A stretch of DNA of 64,000 nucleotides. Source: Butyricimonas faecihominis (GTDB lineage Bacteria; Bacteroidota; Bacteroidia; Bacteroidales; Marinifilaceae). The first letter of the stretch is position 1. Every line of letters begins with the position of its first letter. Positions 34,931-44,996 of the stretch are shown one piece after another. Below the pieces are notes generated by a model. The model had not been told where the DNA came from. It saw only the letters and a program-made list of their open reading frames with translations, and did no database searches. The stretch covers positions 3,167,880 to 3,231,879 of the forward strand of contig NZ_AP028155.1 of assembly GCF_033096445.1 (NCBI RefSeq), in the 5' to 3' direction. The position numbers and the translations under genes are program-made.

Positions 34931-37900
34931 GAAACAGAAGATGCGCGACAACATCGAGGCGGTACGCACGGCGTTCACGCTGGACCGGGAGCGGCGCACA
35001 CCCACCGAGAGGGAACGTGCGCTATTAGAGCGTTACTGCGGCTTCGGGGGCCTGAAGTGCATCCTGAACCCGGCAAGGGAACTGGCGGACGCCGCGCGTT
35101 GGGCGAAGTCCGACCTCGAACTGTTCGCGCCTACGGTGGAACTGCACCGAATCATTAGAGAGAACAGCAAGGATGAAACGGAGTACAAACGCTACGTGGA
35201 CTCGCTTAAAGCCTCGGTGCTGACGGCGTTCTACACCCCGAAAGCAATAACCGACACCATCGCGGACGTGCTGCACGACAAGAAGGTGCGCCCCAACCTC
35301 GTGCTGGAGCCGTCAGCGGGCATGGGCGCGTTCATCGGCTCGGTGCTGTCGGACAACCCGCAGGCGGAGGTGATGGCCTTCGAGAAAGACCTGCTGACGG
35401 GCAAGATGCTGGGACACCTGTACCCGCAGCAGAAGATACGCACGGAGGGCTTCGAGAAGATAGAAAAGCCGTTCCTGAACCGTTTTGACCTTGCCATATC
35501 CAACATCCCTTTCGGGGACATCGCGGTGTTCGACCCGGAATATGCCAACGGCTCGGTGTTCAAGAAGATAGCGGCAAGGAAGGTGCATACCTATTTCTTC
35601 CTGAAAGGGCTGGACGCGGTGCGTGACGGCGGCATCGTGGCGTTCATCACCTCGCAGGGGGTATTGAATACGGAAAGCAACGGCGGCACACGCTACATGA
35701 TGACAAGGAAAGCGGACTTGGTGTCCGCCATCCGCCTGCCGAACAACCTGTTCACGGAAGATGCCAACACGGAGGTGGGGTGTGACCTGATAATCCTGCA
35801 AAAGAATGAAGGCAAGGAGGAACTTTCCGAGGAAGACAAGAGGTTGGGCGATGTGGTAAAGAGCAACCACACGAACATTGTTTCCAACGGGTATTTCCTC
35901 GACCACCCGGAACGCATCATCCATACCGACGCGAAAAGGGACACCGACCCTTACGGTAAGCCCGCTATGGTTTATACGCACAGCGGTGGTGTGGAGGGCA
36001 TCGCAACGGATTTGTACCAAATGCTGTCGGCGGACTTGTCGGCACGGCTGGACTTGGAACGCTATAATGGCATCAAGGAAAAAAGGCAGGAGACTCGGCA
36101 GACGATTGTCGTACAACCTATGCAGACGGAGGCGAAAAAAGAAGAAAAGTCGGTACAGTTGAAAGCGGAACCGGTGCAAGCCGTGGCTCAGGAGGTGGAA
36201 AGCAAACGCCCCGAAGCCCCGGTTATGGACTTGTACGACCTGTTCGGCTACACGCAGGAAGAGCGGCGGTTGGCGGAACGGGGGCTGAAACCGGAACGGA
36301 AGAAAAGCGGTAAGTCCAAAGGGAAGAAAGCCGTACAGCCAACATTGTTCTCCCTCCCGAAGAGCGGAAAGGAGGAAGCGGCGAAAAAAGAAAGCGGAAA
36401 AGTGAAAGCCAAATCCACAGAAGCGGCTTCCGACATCACGTCCTTGACTCCGGAAGAAGCGCAGGAAATGGAGGAAATTATCCGCAACAGGATGGATGTG
36501 CCGCAAGCGTCCCGACAGGAAACCGTTTCTGCCACTTCACCCGATGTGAAAGACGCTTCCGAAACCACAGAGGACGATGACCCGGAGGATGCCATCTACC
36601 GCAGTCTGGACTGGGAGACCAACCCGCCCATCAACGGCTTCTATGAAATGATGATGTCGCTCACGCCGGAACGCCGGGCGGAACTGCGCCGCCTCGGTCG
36701 GGAGAAGATGGATGCCAATGCAGCCAAACAGGCGGAAAGGGCGGCGGAGGCGAAAAAAGAAGAAAGACAGGCTACGGAAATGGAGCAACCATCGTCCGTG
36801 CGCCCATTTTATCCCGTTGAGAACGGTTTTGAGGCGGAAGGGAAAGCGCAAATCGAGCGTGTGGAAAGGGAAATGCGCGAGGAAGAAGCCGCCTTGACAC
36901 CCGAAGAACGGCAACGCCGGAAAGAGGAAGCGATGATGCCACGCCCGTTCAAGGGCATCATGGAGCCGCACTTGAAAGACGGCTCTCTGGTATGGGAACA
37001 CACAGGCGGCGTCCGCTTCCAAATCGGGGTGCTGAGGGATGTCACCAGGTACGGGGCGACTTTCCAGCCGCTCGACATGGAGGGGATGCAGGCGCAGAAG
37101 GCACAGTTGTACATCGACCTGCGTAACACCTACGAGCGGCTCTACGTCCACGAAGCGGAGAACCACGAGGAAAACGCCCTGCTGCGCCGCAACCTGAACA
37201 CCTACTACGATGAGTTCGTCATGCGCTACGGCAACCTGAACGCCAAGCACAACGCAAAGTTCATCCTGATGGACGCTTCGGGGCGCAACATGCTCTCGTT
37301 GGAGCGCGGCGAGGACGGGCAGTTTGTCAAGGCGGACATCTTCGACCGTCCCGTTTCCTTTTCGCAGGAAACATTGGTCGAAGTGGAATCGCCCGAAGAA
37401 GCCCTGTCCGCCTCGCTCAACCTGTACGGCGGCGTGAACCTGCCCTACATGGAATCCCTCTGCGACCTGCCGCAAGCGGAGATGCTGGAAGCCCTGAAAG
37501 GGCGGGTGTTCTACAACCCGTTGGCGGAGGGCTACGAGATTGCCGACCGCTTCATCGCCGGGAACGTGGTGCAGAAAGTCGCCGACGTGGAGGGCTGGAT
37601 TAGGGAACACGAGGGACACGCAATGCTGCCGCAGGCGCAGGAGTCATTGGCGGCTTTGCGCGAGAATGTGCCCGAACAAATCCCCTTCGAGGACTTGGAC
37701 TTCAACTTCGGGGAGCGTTGGATACCCACGGGCGTGTATGCCGCCTACATGAGCCGCCTGTTCGACACGGACGTGCGGATAACCTACTCGGAAAGCCTTG
37801 ACGAGTATTCCGTGAACTGTGCCTGCAAGACGATGAAAATCACAGACGAGTTTCTGGTAAAGGGCTATTACCGCAACTACGACGGCATGAACCTGCTGAA

Positions 37901-40865
37901 ACACGCGCTGCACAACACCTGCCCGGACATGATGAAAAGCATCGGCAAGGACGAAAACGGGAACGACATCAAGGTGCGCGACAGCGAGGGCATCCAGCTC
38001 GCCAACGCGAAGATTGACGAAATCCGAAACGGCTTCACCGAATGGCTGGAAGAACAGTCGCCGGAGTTCAAGAAACGCCTGACAGATATGTACAACGGCA
38101 AGTTCAACTGCTTCGTGCGCCCGAAGTACGACGGCTCGCACCAGAAGTTCCCGGGCTTGGACCTGAAAGGCTTGGGCATAAAGGACTTGTACCCCTCGCA
38201 GAAGGATTGCGTATGGATGGTGAAACAGAACGGCGGCGGCATAGGCGACCAGGAAGTTGGCGGCGGCAAGACGCTGATAATGTGCGTCGCCTCCTACGAG
38301 ATGAAGCGTCTGGGCTTGGCGCACAAGCCGATGATTATCGGGTTGAAAGCCAACGTGAGGGAGATTGCCGAGACCTACCGCAAGGCTTACCCCAACGCCC
38401 GCATCCTCTACGCCTCGGAGAAGGACTTTTCCGCCGCCAACCGGGTGCGCTTCTTCAACGACATCAAGAACAACGATTGGGATTGCGTCATCATGTCGCA
38501 CGACCAGTTCGGAAAGATCCCGCAGTCGCCGGAGTTGCAGCAGCGCATCTTGCAGGCGGAACTGGACACGGTGGAGGAAAACCTTGAGGTATTGCGTAGT
38601 CAGGGCAAGGACGTGTCACGCGCCATGCTGCGGGGCTTGGAGAAACGCAAGTTCAACCTGCAAGCCAAATTGGAAAAGGTGGAACACGCCATCAAGACGA
38701 GGGCGGACGACGTGGCGGACTTCAAGCAGATGGGCATCGACCACCTCTTTGTCGATGAGAGCCACCAATTCAAGAACCTGACGTTCAACACGCGCCACGA
38801 CCGAGTGGCGGGGCTGGGCAACTCCGAGGGGAGCCAGAAGGCGCTGAACCTGCTGTTCGCCATCCGCACCATACAGGAACGGACGGGCAGGGATTTGGGA
38901 GCCACGTTCCTCTCCGGCACGACCATATCCAATAGCCTCACGGAGTTATATCTGCTGTTCAAGTACCTGCGCCCGAAGGCGTTGGAGAAGCAGGACATCC
39001 GCTGTTTCGACGCATGGGCGGCGATATTCGCTAAGAAGACGACCGACTTTGAGTTCAACGTAACGAACAGCATCGTGCAGAAGGAACGTTTCCGCTACTT
39101 TATTAAAGTACCCGAACTGGCGGCGTTCTACAACGAGATAACCGACTACCGCACGGCGGAGGACATTGGCGTGGAACGTCCGAAGAAGAACGAGATACTG
39201 CACCACATTCCGCCCACGCCCGACCAAGAGGTGTTTATCGGAAAGCTGATGCAGTTCGCCAAGTCCGGCGATGCGACTATCTTAGGCAGGCCGCCGCTGT
39301 CGGAAACAGAGGAAAAGGCGAAGATGCTCATCGCCACGGACTATGCCCGGAAGATGGCATTGGACATGCGCATGATTGACCCGAATTACGAAGACCACCC
39401 CGACAACAAGGCGAGCCATTGCGCCAAGATGATAGCGGAATACTATCATAAATACGATGCGCAGAGGGGTACGCAGTTCGTGTTCAGCGACCTCGGTACA
39501 TTCCAGCCGGGCGGCGGATGGAGCGTCTATACCGAAATCAAGCGCAAGCTGGTGGAGGACTACGGCATACCCGCCCATGAAATCCGCTTCATTCAGGAGT
39601 GCAAGACCGAGAAGGCAAGGAAGGCGGTCATCGAGGCGATGAACGAGGGGCAGGTGCGTGTGCTGTTCGGATCGACGAGTATGCTCGGCACGGGTGTGAA
39701 TGCCCAGCGCAGGGCGGTCGCCATCCATCACCTCGACACGCCGTGGCGGCCGTCCGACCTCGCCCAGCGTGACGGACGGGCGGTCAGGAAAGGCAACGAG
39801 ATTGCCAAGCTGTACGCGGACAACAAGGTGGACGTCATCATCTATGCCGTGGAGAAGTCGCTGGACTCGTACAAGTTCAACTTGTTGCACTGCAAGCAGA
39901 CGTTCATATCGCAGTTGAAGTCCGGCGCGATGGGCGCACGAACCATCGACGAGGGGGCGATGGACGAGAAGTCGGGCATGAACTTCTCAGAATACATGGC
40001 GATACTGTCGGGCAACACGGACTTGCTGGACAAGGCGAAGCTCGAAAAGAAAATCGCCTCGCTGGAGGGTGAGCGCAAGTCGTTCAACAGGGGCAAGCGC
40101 GATTCTGAACTGAAGCTGGAAAGCAAGACAACCGCTCTGCGCAACAACCAAGCCATTATCGCCGCCATGACGGAGGATTGGGAGAAGTTCACCGCTGCCG
40201 CACAGATCGACAAGGACGGAAACCGGCTCAACCTGATAAAGATTGACGGGCTGGACACCACCGATGAAAAGGCCATCGGAAAGCGGTTGCAGGATATAGC
40301 CAAGAACGCCACGACAGGCGGAGTACCCCAGCGTATCGGTGAATTGTACGGCTTCCCCATCAAGGTGGTGAGCGAGCGGACGCTCAGCGAGGGGTTGGAG
40401 TTCATCGACAACCGTTTCCATGTCGAGGGTAACTACAAGTACACCTACAACAACGGGCATTTGGCGATGGCGGACACCCATGCCGCCGCCTTGAACTTCC
40501 TCAATGCGTTGGAGCGTATCCCGGCGATTATCAAGCAGTACGAGGAAAAGAACGAGGTGCTGGAGCGTGAGATACCGCAGTTGCAGGAGATAGCGGGCAA
40601 GACGTGGAAGAAGGAGGAGGAACTGAAACAACTGAAATCCGAACTTTCCGCTCTTGACCGCAAGATACAGTTGGAACTGGCTCCTAAACAAGAGCCAGTA
40701 CTGGAAGAAGACGGAAAGGGAAAAGAATCCCAGAAAGAAAGTCTCCATGCCGGGGTATCTCATGAAATCGTCCCGACTCCGCCATCAGACAGGCACACTT
40801 GGCATATCCGTCCGGAAATGCAAACGGAGGCACCTTTACCGCAGGTAAAGAAAGTGAGGATTTGA
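34917..40865 (+). CDS. Giant N6-DNA methylase / SNF2-like helicase of the ICE
   Basis: A 1982-residue protein. N-terminal methylase: motif [13 protein letters not shown] (~128-140) and motif IV-like ISNIPFGD (~194-201), where the catalytic NPPF is NIPF. A long charged, low-complexity linker (~380-640) follows. The helicase has Walker A-like [11 protein letters not shown] (~1114-1124), DESH box [10 protein letters not shown] (~1277), SGTTISNSL (~1333) and motif VI region [18 protein letters not shown] (~1610-1628). The C-terminus is coiled-coil. This is the BmhA-type protein of Bacteroides ICEs, thought to modify or remodel element DNA. It overlaps DUF1896 by 14 nt. Confidence 0.92.
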   Translation: MAFNRKQKMRDNIEAVRTAFTLDRERRTPTERERALLERYCGFGGLKCILNPARELADAARWAKSDLELFAPTVELHRIIRENSKDETEYKRYVDSLKASVLTAFYTPKAITDTIADVLHDKKVRPNLVLEPSAGMGAFIGSVLSDNPQAEVMAFEKDLLTGKMLGHLYPQQKIRTEGFEKIEKPFLNRFDLAISNIPFGDIAVFDPEYANGSVFKKIAARKVHTYFFLKGLDAVRDGGIVAFITSQGVLNTESNGGTRYMMTRKADLVSAIRLPNNLFTEDANTEVGCDLIILQKNEGKEELSEEDKRLGDVVKSNHTNIVSNGYFLDHPERIIHTDAKRDTDPYGKPAMVYTHSGGVEGIATDLYQMLSADLSARLDLERYNGIKEKRQETRQTIVVQPMQTEAKKEEKSVQLKAEPVQAVAQEVESKRPEAPVMDLYDLFGYTQEERRLAERGLKPERKKSGKSKGKKAVQPTLFSLPKSGKEEAAKKESGKVKAKSTEAASDITSLTPEEAQEMEEIIRNRMDVPQASRQETVSATSPDVKDASETTEDDDPEDAIYRSLDWETNPPINGFYEMMMSLTPERRAELRRLGREKMDANAAKQAERAAEAKKEERQATEMEQPSSVRPFYPVENGFEAEGKAQIERVEREMREEEAALTPEERQRRKEEAMMPRPFKGIMEPHLKDGSLVWEHTGGVRFQIGVLRDVTRYGATFQPLDMEGMQAQKAQLYIDLRNTYERLYVHEAENHEENALLRRNLNTYYDEFVMRYGNLNAKHNAKFILMDASGRNMLSLERGEDGQFVKADIFDRPVSFSQETLVEVESPEEALSASLNLYGGVNLPYMESLCDLPQAEMLEALKGRVFYNPLAEGYEIADRFIAGNVVQKVADVEGWIREHEGHAMLPQAQESLAALRENVPEQIPFEDLDFNFGERWIPTGVYAAYMSRLFDTDVRITYSESLDEYSVNCACKTMKITDEFLVKGYYRNYDGMNLLKHALHNTCPDMMKSIGKDENGNDIKVRDSEGIQLANAKIDEIRNGFTEWLEEQSPEFKKRLTDMYNGKFNCFVRPKYDGSHQKFPGLDLKGLGIKDLYPSQKDCVWMVKQNGGGIGDQEVGGGKTLIMCVASYEMKRLGLAHKPMIIGLKANVREIAETYRKAYPNARILYASEKDFSAANRVRFFNDIKNNDWDCVIMSHDQFGKIPQSPELQQRILQAELDTVEENLEVLRSQGKDVSRAMLRGLEKRKFNLQAKLEKVEHAIKTRADDVADFKQMGIDHLFVDESHQFKNLTFNTRHDRVAGLGNSEGSQKALNLLFAIRTIQERTGRDLGATFLSGTTISNSLTELYLLFKYLRPKALEKQDIRCFDAWAAIFAKKTTDFEFNVTNSIVQKERFRYFIKVPELAAFYNEITDYRTAEDIGVERPKKNEILHHIPPTPDQEVFIGKLMQFAKSGDATILGRPPLSETEEKAKMLIATDYARKMALDMRMIDPNYEDHPDNKASHCAKMIAEYYHKYDAQRGTQFVFSDLGTFQPGGGWSVYTEIKRKLVEDYGIPAHEIRFIQECKTEKARKAVIEAMNEGQVRVLFGSTSMLGTGVNAQRRAVAIHHLDTPWRPSDLAQRDGRAVRKGNEIAKLYADNKVDVIIYAVEKSLDSYKFNLLHCKQTFISQLKSGAMGARTIDEGAMDEKSGMNFSEYMAILSGNTDLLDKAKLEKKIASLEGERKSFNRGKRDSELKLESKTTALRNNQAIIAAMTEDWEKFTAAAQIDKDGNRLNLIKIDGLDTTDEKAIGKRLQDIAKNATTGGVPQRIGELYGFPIKVVSERTLSEGLEFIDNRFHVEGNYKYTYNNGHLAMADTHAAALNFLNALERIPAIIKQYEEKNEVLEREIPQLQEIAGKTWKKEEELKQLKSELSALDRKIQLELAPKQEPVLEEDGKGKESQKESLHAGVSHEIVPTPPSDRHTWHIRPEMQTEAPLPQVKKVRI

Positions 40866-40957
40866 GGCGCTTGGATAAAAACAGTTAAGGGGCATACGGG
40901 AGGACAACCGTATGTCCCCGGCTCACTTATATTTTATCAGCAAAAAAAACGATTATT

Positions 40958-42172
40958 ATGGCAACAATAAAAATCAAGTTCAGGTCCTCTTCGGTCGCAG
41001 GCAAAGAGGGCACGTTATGTTATCAAGTGATACACGGGCGGCAGACCCGCCTGATTAGTACGGGGTATAAATTGCACCTTTATGAATGGGACAAGGAAGC
41101 GGGCAAAATCCGCAGCGTGAAAGGCAATCCGGACCGGGAACGCTATCTGGAAGCCTTGCGTTTCCGTATGGAGGAAGACCAGAAACGGTTGAACGGCATT
41201 ATCCGGAAGCTGGAACAGTCAGGGAAACTTTCTTCCGAGCAGATAGTCCTTGCCTATCACAGTCCGGAAGGACATGACGACTGTTTCTTTGTCTATGCCC
41301 GGAAAGTCATCGACCAGACCAAACGCATGGGGAAAGAGCGGACATCCGAAGTCTATGCCAGTTCACTCAACAGTTTCATCCGTTTCCGGGGCGAAGCGGG
41401 AGATGTACCTTTGGATGCGATGGATTCCGTCATGATGATGGAATACGAGGCTTACCTGAAGCAGAACGGGAAATGCCCGAATACGGTATCTTTTTACTTG
41501 CGCAATCTGCGTACCTTATATAATAGGGCATCGGAGGAAGGATTGGTGGAAAACCGCAGTCCGTTCCGCCATGTCCATACGGGAGTTGAGAAGACGGTCA
41601 AAAGGGGCGTATCCTCAGAAATCATCGGACGGATCAAGAATCTGGATTTGGAATTATATCCGGCCTTGGCTTTCGCCCGGAACCTGTTCCTGCTCTGCTT
41701 TTATCTTCGCGGCATGTCTTTCGTGGACTTGGCTTTCTTGAAAAAGAAAGATTTGCAAAACGGCGTGCTTGTCTATCGGCGGCACAAGACCGACCAACAG
41801 CTTTGCATCAAATGGGAGCAGCCCATGCAGGAAATTGTCCGGAAATACACAAATCCGGATTCTCCTTACCTTCTTCCCATCATCAAGGTGCCGGGAGAAA
41901 AGGAAAGACGGCAATACCTGAATGCCTCGCATGTGATGAACAAGCGGTTGCAAAAGATTGGCCGGATGGTTGAATGTCCCATCAAGCTCACGTTTTATGT
42001 CGCAAGGCATGGGTGGGCCAGCATCGCCAAGAGTCAGAATGTGCCCGTGCCTGTCATCAGCGAGGCGTTAGGGCATGATTCGGAAGATACGACCCGCATC
42101 TATTTGGCCCTACTGGATTCTTCGGTGGTGGACAAAGCCAACAGCAAGGTCATCCGGTCTATTGGCAGATAA
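40958..42172 (+). CDS. Tyrosine DNA invertase (Tsr-like) next to invertible promoters
   Basis: A 404-residue tyrosine recombinase. N-terminal domain ATIKIKFRSSSVAGKEGTLCYQVIHGRQTRLISTGYKL; core-binding domain ~95-200; catalytic part CFYLRGMSFVDLAFL (arginine present here), YRRHKTDQQL (lysine), LTFYVARHGWASIAKSQ (H-x-x-R) and GHDSEDTTRIYLALLD (tyrosine). Unlike the ICE integrases it keeps all catalytic residues. This form resembles the Bacteroides invertases (Tsr family) that flip promoters of surface-polysaccharide operons. Two pairs of inverted repeats begin 95 nt downstream, ahead of an UpxY-like gene, so it is the likely switch enzyme. Confidence 0.88.
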   Translation: MATIKIKFRSSSVAGKEGTLCYQVIHGRQTRLISTGYKLHLYEWDKEAGKIRSVKGNPDRERYLEALRFRMEEDQKRLNGIIRKLEQSGKLSSEQIVLAYHSPEGHDDCFFVYARKVIDQTKRMGKERTSEVYASSLNSFIRFRGEAGDVPLDAMDSVMMMEYEAYLKQNGKCPNTVSFYLRNLRTLYNRASEEGLVENRSPFRHVHTGVEKTVKRGVSSEIIGRIKNLDLELYPALAFARNLFLLCFYLRGMSFVDLAFLKKKDLQNGVLVYRRHKTDQQLCIKWEQPMQEIVRKYTNPDSPYLLPIIKVPGEKERRQYLNASHVMNKRLQKIGRMVECPIKLTFYVARHGWASIAKSQNVPVPVISEALGHDSEDTTRIYLALLDSSVVDKANSKVIRSIGR

Positions 42173-42266
42173 GAATGATTGGGTACCCCCAAACACATTT
42201 TGTAAGTTGAGAGATTCCCCTTGAACCTTTCCCGTTCAGGGGGATTTTTGTTGGACAAAGTGGTAA

Positions 42267-42480
42267 ATCTCTCTTTAAGAGATGTTTCGCACGCCGCAAA
42301 ATTACAAAAAATACTGCAATCCACACAGGATGAATCCTGAAAATTACGTTTTGGGCGAACCTTCCCACAGGATTTGTTCGACAAAAGAAGAAGAATTGTT
42401 TGACAAATAAAAGTGTATGAATTAACAAACTGTTTATTTTCAAATAAATAGCAGGTTGGATACATCTCTTAAAGAGAGAT
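42267..42480. promoter_or_regulatory. Inverton 1 (invertible promoter, core CTTTA/TAAAG)
   Basis: The 19-bp arms ATCTCTCTTTAAGAGATGT (42267-42285) and its exact reverse complement (42462-42480) enclose 176 bp. Each arm is itself a short dyad, ATCTCT-5 nt-AGAGAT, with the asymmetric core CTTTA. Just inside the left arm is a promoter -7 box on the minus strand. The right arm is followed by GTACCGAT, as at inverton 2. Confidence 0.82.
42297..42304 (-). promoter_or_regulatory. -7 box TAATTTTG in inverton 1, currently pointing left
   Basis: Minus-strand TAATTTTG fits TAnnTTTG. TGTG lies at the -33 distance (19 nt). In the present orientation it reads towards the invertase 3' end; after inversion it would read right, across inverton 2 towards the antiterminator gene. 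Confidence 0.6.
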
Positions 42481-42582
42481 GTACCGATTCAAGGCCTGAG
42501 AGCGCGATGTACATTCTGTAGTGGTAGCCTCATTAAAGGTACAGCTATCCTTTGTATATAAGCGGATTAGGGGGGGAATAAA

Positions 42583-42627
42583 ATGCGAATCGACAAGAAA
42601 ACCGTTGGGAAAAAGGCTTGGCGGTAG
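42583..42627 (+). CDS. Possible 14-residue leader peptide between the invertons
   Basis: ATG at 42583, preceded by a G-rich stretch (GGGGGG, 7 nt upstream), encodes MRIDKKTVGKKAWR then TAG. It lies where a transcript from the flipped inverton 1 would start. It could be a leader peptide or chance. Confidence 0.25.
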   Translation: MRIDKKTVGKKAWR

Positions 42628-42655
42628 AAAGTGGATTTGTTCGACAAATCGGTGT

Positions 42656-42879
42656 ATCTCTCCGTAAGAGATGTATTTCGCATGCAAAGTTACACACAAT
42701 TGTTGGGAAAACGGTGATAAATACCAAAAAAGTTAAGAAATGAATAGTTTCCAATACGTCCTTAAAAAGGATTTGTCGAACAGTTGTTTGACAAATTGTA
42801 ATTATTACATTTTATACTTCATTGGATATCACCTAATTATCTCCAATTGCTAAACATGATACATCTCTTACGGAGAGAT
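42656..42879. promoter_or_regulatory. Inverton 2 (invertible promoter, core CCGTA/TACGG)
   Basis: Arms ATCTCTCCGTAAGAGATGTA (42656-42675) and its exact reverse complement (42860-42879) enclose 184 bp. The site has the same architecture as inverton 1, but the 5-bp core is CCGTA instead of CTTTA. A perfect -7 box lies inside the left arm on the minus strand. The right arm is again followed by GTACCGAT and then the 213-nt leader of the antiterminator gene. Confidence 0.85.
42685..42692 (-). promoter_or_regulatory. -7 box TAACTTTG in inverton 2, currently pointing left
   Basis: Minus-strand TAACTTTG is a perfect TAnnTTTG box. A -33 TTTG is not evident. After inversion it would lie about 25 nt inside the right arm and read into the upxY-like leader (ON). 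As sequenced, it reads away (OFF). Confidence 0.6.
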
Positions 42880-43046
42880 GTACCGATAATGTACATGATT
42901 TCGAGTCTACCAAAGTACGATTGAGGTCATGCCGAAATAAGATAATGATAGCATATATAATGCTGGGGAATTTCCCCGAACTTTTGGATAATACCGTTGT
43001 AACTACATGTGTTTCAATATATAATAAACACTTGGAGGAGTCGGAA

Positions 43047-43067
43047 ATGTATCCCTTCACCAACTAA
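43047..43067 (+). CDS. Possible 6-residue leader peptide ahead of upxY-like gene
   Basis: ATG at 43047 encodes MYPFTN and stops 25 nt before the antiterminator gene. A strong Shine-Dalgarno-like GGAGGAG lies 6-12 nt upstream, unusual in Bacteroidales. It is flanked by hairpins (GGGGAA/TTCCCC near 42966 and GTGTTT/AAACAC near 43009), so it may be part of an attenuation leader. Confidence 0.3.
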   Translation: MYPFTN

Positions 43068-43092
43068 GGCGTAAGGCTATCCATTTATTATC

Positions 43093-43644
43093 ATGGACGA
43101 AATACTACCTATAGAGGATAAACTGCACTGGTATGCCATGCGTGACCTCAAACGCAGACATGCCAAATTGCCCGCCTACAAGATGTTCGAGAACTTGAAG
43201 GTGCAGTGTTTCACTCCTATGGTGCATCGTTTGGTCGTAGTTGGTGGCAAGCGGGTGGATCAGGAAGTGCCTTTCATGCAGGACTTGCTTTTCGTGAAAG
43301 ACACGAGGGAGCATCTTGATGCCATTGTGGAGAGTACCCCCAAGCTTCAATACCGTTACAAGCTCGGTGTACAGCACACTCCTATCATCGTCCCTGTCGC
43401 AGATATGGAACGTTTCATCAAGGCGGTAGAAGCCAGTGATAATCCTAAGTTCTATTCCCCTGACGAGGTGACACCGGAGATGAGAAACCGGAAAATCCGC
43501 ATCATCGGCGGGCAGTTGGACGGATATACGGGCACATTGGTGACCACACGTGGTTCGAAGACAAAAAGGCTGCTGGTGGAACTGCCCACCTTGTTGGCTG
43601 CCTCCATAGAAGTAGAAGCGGAGTATATTCAGCTTATTCCATGA
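43093..43644 (+). CDS. UpxY-family transcription antiterminator (NusG-like)
   Basis: A 183-residue NusG-like protein. The NGN domain (LHWYAMRDLKRRHAKLPAYKMFENLKVQCFTPMVHRL, ~11-48; DLLFVKDTREHLDAIVESTPKLQYRY) is followed by a KOW-like segment (RKIRIIGGQLDGYTGTLVTTRGSKTKRLLVELPTLLAASIEVEAEYIQLIP, ~133-183). UpxY proteins open capsular-polysaccharide operons of Bacteroides, preventing premature termination in the operon leader. It lies directly after inverton 2, the standard arrangement of a phase-variable polysaccharide locus, but is carried here on an ICE. Confidence 0.88.
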   Translation: MDEILPIEDKLHWYAMRDLKRRHAKLPAYKMFENLKVQCFTPMVHRLVVVGGKRVDQEVPFMQDLLFVKDTREHLDAIVESTPKLQYRYKLGVQHTPIIVPVADMERFIKAVEASDNPKFYSPDEVTPEMRNRKIRIIGGQLDGYTGTLVTTRGSKTKRLLVELPTLLAASIEVEAEYIQLIP

Positions 43645-43747
43645 GGATATGAACCGATTGTAAATTTTTCCCTAACAAACAGGAAAAATCAATCCCCCTT
43701 GCGACCGAAAATTAATGCTATTATAAATTGATTTAATCACAATTTCA

Positions 43748-44137
43748 ATGAACAGGTTCGGCATAGAGCTTGGCAAGTTGATGGAGAATCATCTGTCAGA
43801 CATACTTTTCAGTGAGCGTTCCAATAGAGAGCATATTCATCTGTACCGTGTTGATAATTATTGGGTGGCATTCGAACGTTCTGCTTTTCACCTTTGTCAC
43901 ATCTATACGAAATCGGTTATTAATGCGATGAAAGTGTTTCGTGTGCCCCTCCCTATTGTTGTGACAAGTGTAGAGGACAGGGAAATGCCATTTGCCGTAG
44001 GTGACATGGAGTGTATGAAAAGAACATTTGTAGAAAGGATATACAAGACAGGAAAGCCAGTTGACGGCAAATCATTCAATGAATGGCACTACCAAAACAC
44101 CATAGTATTTCAAGACACAGGCTATAGAAGGTCTTAA
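43748..44137 (+). CDS. Unrecognised 129-residue protein in the polysaccharide operon
   Basis: A soluble alpha/beta protein without signal peptide (HIHLYRVDNYWVAFERSAFHLCHIYTKSVINAMKVFRVPLPIVVTSVEDRE). It sits between the UpxY-like gene (103 nt upstream) and the Wza-like gene (19 nt downstream), the slot where capsular loci usually carry upxZ, an inhibitor of other UpxY proteins. The sequence does not resemble UpxZ proteins I recall, so this is only a positional suggestion. Confidence 0.6.
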   Translation: MNRFGIELGKLMENHLSDILFSERSNREHIHLYRVDNYWVAFERSAFHLCHIYTKSVINAMKVFRVPLPIVVTSVEDREMPFAVGDMECMKRTFVERIYKTGKPVDGKSFNEWHYQNTIVFQDTGYRRS

Positions 44138-44156
44138 ACAAAGAAAAATCAGGAAT

Positions 44157-44978
44157 ATGAGTATAAATAAAGTATTTTACATCTTGCTCATTGTCGCAAG
44201 TACAGTGACACTGGGCTCGTGCGGTTCTTCCAAGGAAGTAGTTTATTTCCAGGATTTGAGACCCGGGGAAACAGAAATCAAGTTGCCTGAAGTGAAAGCC
44301 ATTACAGTCCGACCGGAGGATAAGATTTCCATTATCGTCAACAGCCGTGACCCCCAGTTGACGGACTTGTTCAACCTGCCTTATGTGTCCAGGCAATTGG
44401 GTCAGTCTTTAAGGACAAATGGCGTGACGGCTTCAAGCAATCAAGGAGTATCCGCTTATACCGTAGATGCCAACGGTAAGATAGATTTTCCTGTACTTGG
44501 CAAGATACACGTGGCCGGAATGAAGCGGGAAGAAATCGCCGAATGTATCAAGAACGAATTGATAAAGGAGAATTTGGTGAAAGACCCTGTCGTGACCGTG
44601 GAATTTGCCAATCTCTGCATATCCGTGTTGGGCGAGGTGAACAGTCCGGGACGTTTCAGCATTGACCGGGACAGGCTGACCATACTCGATGCACTCAGCA
44701 TGGCAGGCGACCTGACCATCTACGGAAACCGTTCCAAGGTGATGGTGTTACGGCAAGAAGGGGATGTGCAACGGGTGTACGGACTGAACCTCACTTCCGG
44801 CGAACACATCTATTCTTCACCCGCCTATTATCTGCAACAGAATGACGTGGTGTATGTGGAACCCAATGAAGTGAAAGCCCGTCAATCTACCGTCAACGGC
44901 AACAACGTGCGTTCCACCTCGTTCTGGATTTCGCTGGCATCGTTGCTGACTTCTGTGGCCATCCTCATTTTTAATTAA
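44157..44978 (+). CDS. Wza-like polysaccharide export lipoprotein
   Basis: A 273-residue outer-membrane auxiliary protein. Lipoprotein signal with lipobox LGSC (cysteine ~22). Poly_export domain (VVYFQDLRPGETEIKLPEVKAITVRPEDKISIIVNSRDP, ~31-70; VDANGKIDFPVLGKIHVAGMKREEIAECIKNEL). SLBB domain (NLCISVLGEVNSPGRFSIDRDRLTILDALSMAGDLTIYGNRSKVMVLR, ~147-195). C-terminal transmembrane helix (SFWISLASLLTSVAILIF). It forms the export channel for surface polysaccharide in this family. The stop is followed within about 20 nt by sequence of Gram-positive type, so downstream operon genes were separated by insertion. Confidence 0.93.
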   Translation: MSINKVFYILLIVASTVTLGSCGSSKEVVYFQDLRPGETEIKLPEVKAITVRPEDKISIIVNSRDPQLTDLFNLPYVSRQLGQSLRTNGVTASSNQGVSAYTVDANGKIDFPVLGKIHVAGMKREEIAECIKNELIKENLVKDPVVTVEFANLCISVLGEVNSPGRFSIDRDRLTILDALSMAGDLTIYGNRSKVMVLRQEGDVQRVYGLNLTSGEHIYSSPAYYLQQNDVVYVEPNEVKARQSTVNGNNVRSTSFWISLASLLTSVAILIFN

Positions 44979-44996
44979 TCACGTCCAATCTAAATA

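Noticed and set aside
35313..36506. Long minus-strand open frame inside the methylase-helicase gene
   Set aside because: Antisense shadow of a strongly supported 1982-residue protein; histidine/arginine-rich composition without motifs.
42240..43090. CRISPR array
   Set aside because: The repeats here are two inverted pairs with palindromic arms, not regularly spaced direct repeats; no cas genes are visible in the window.
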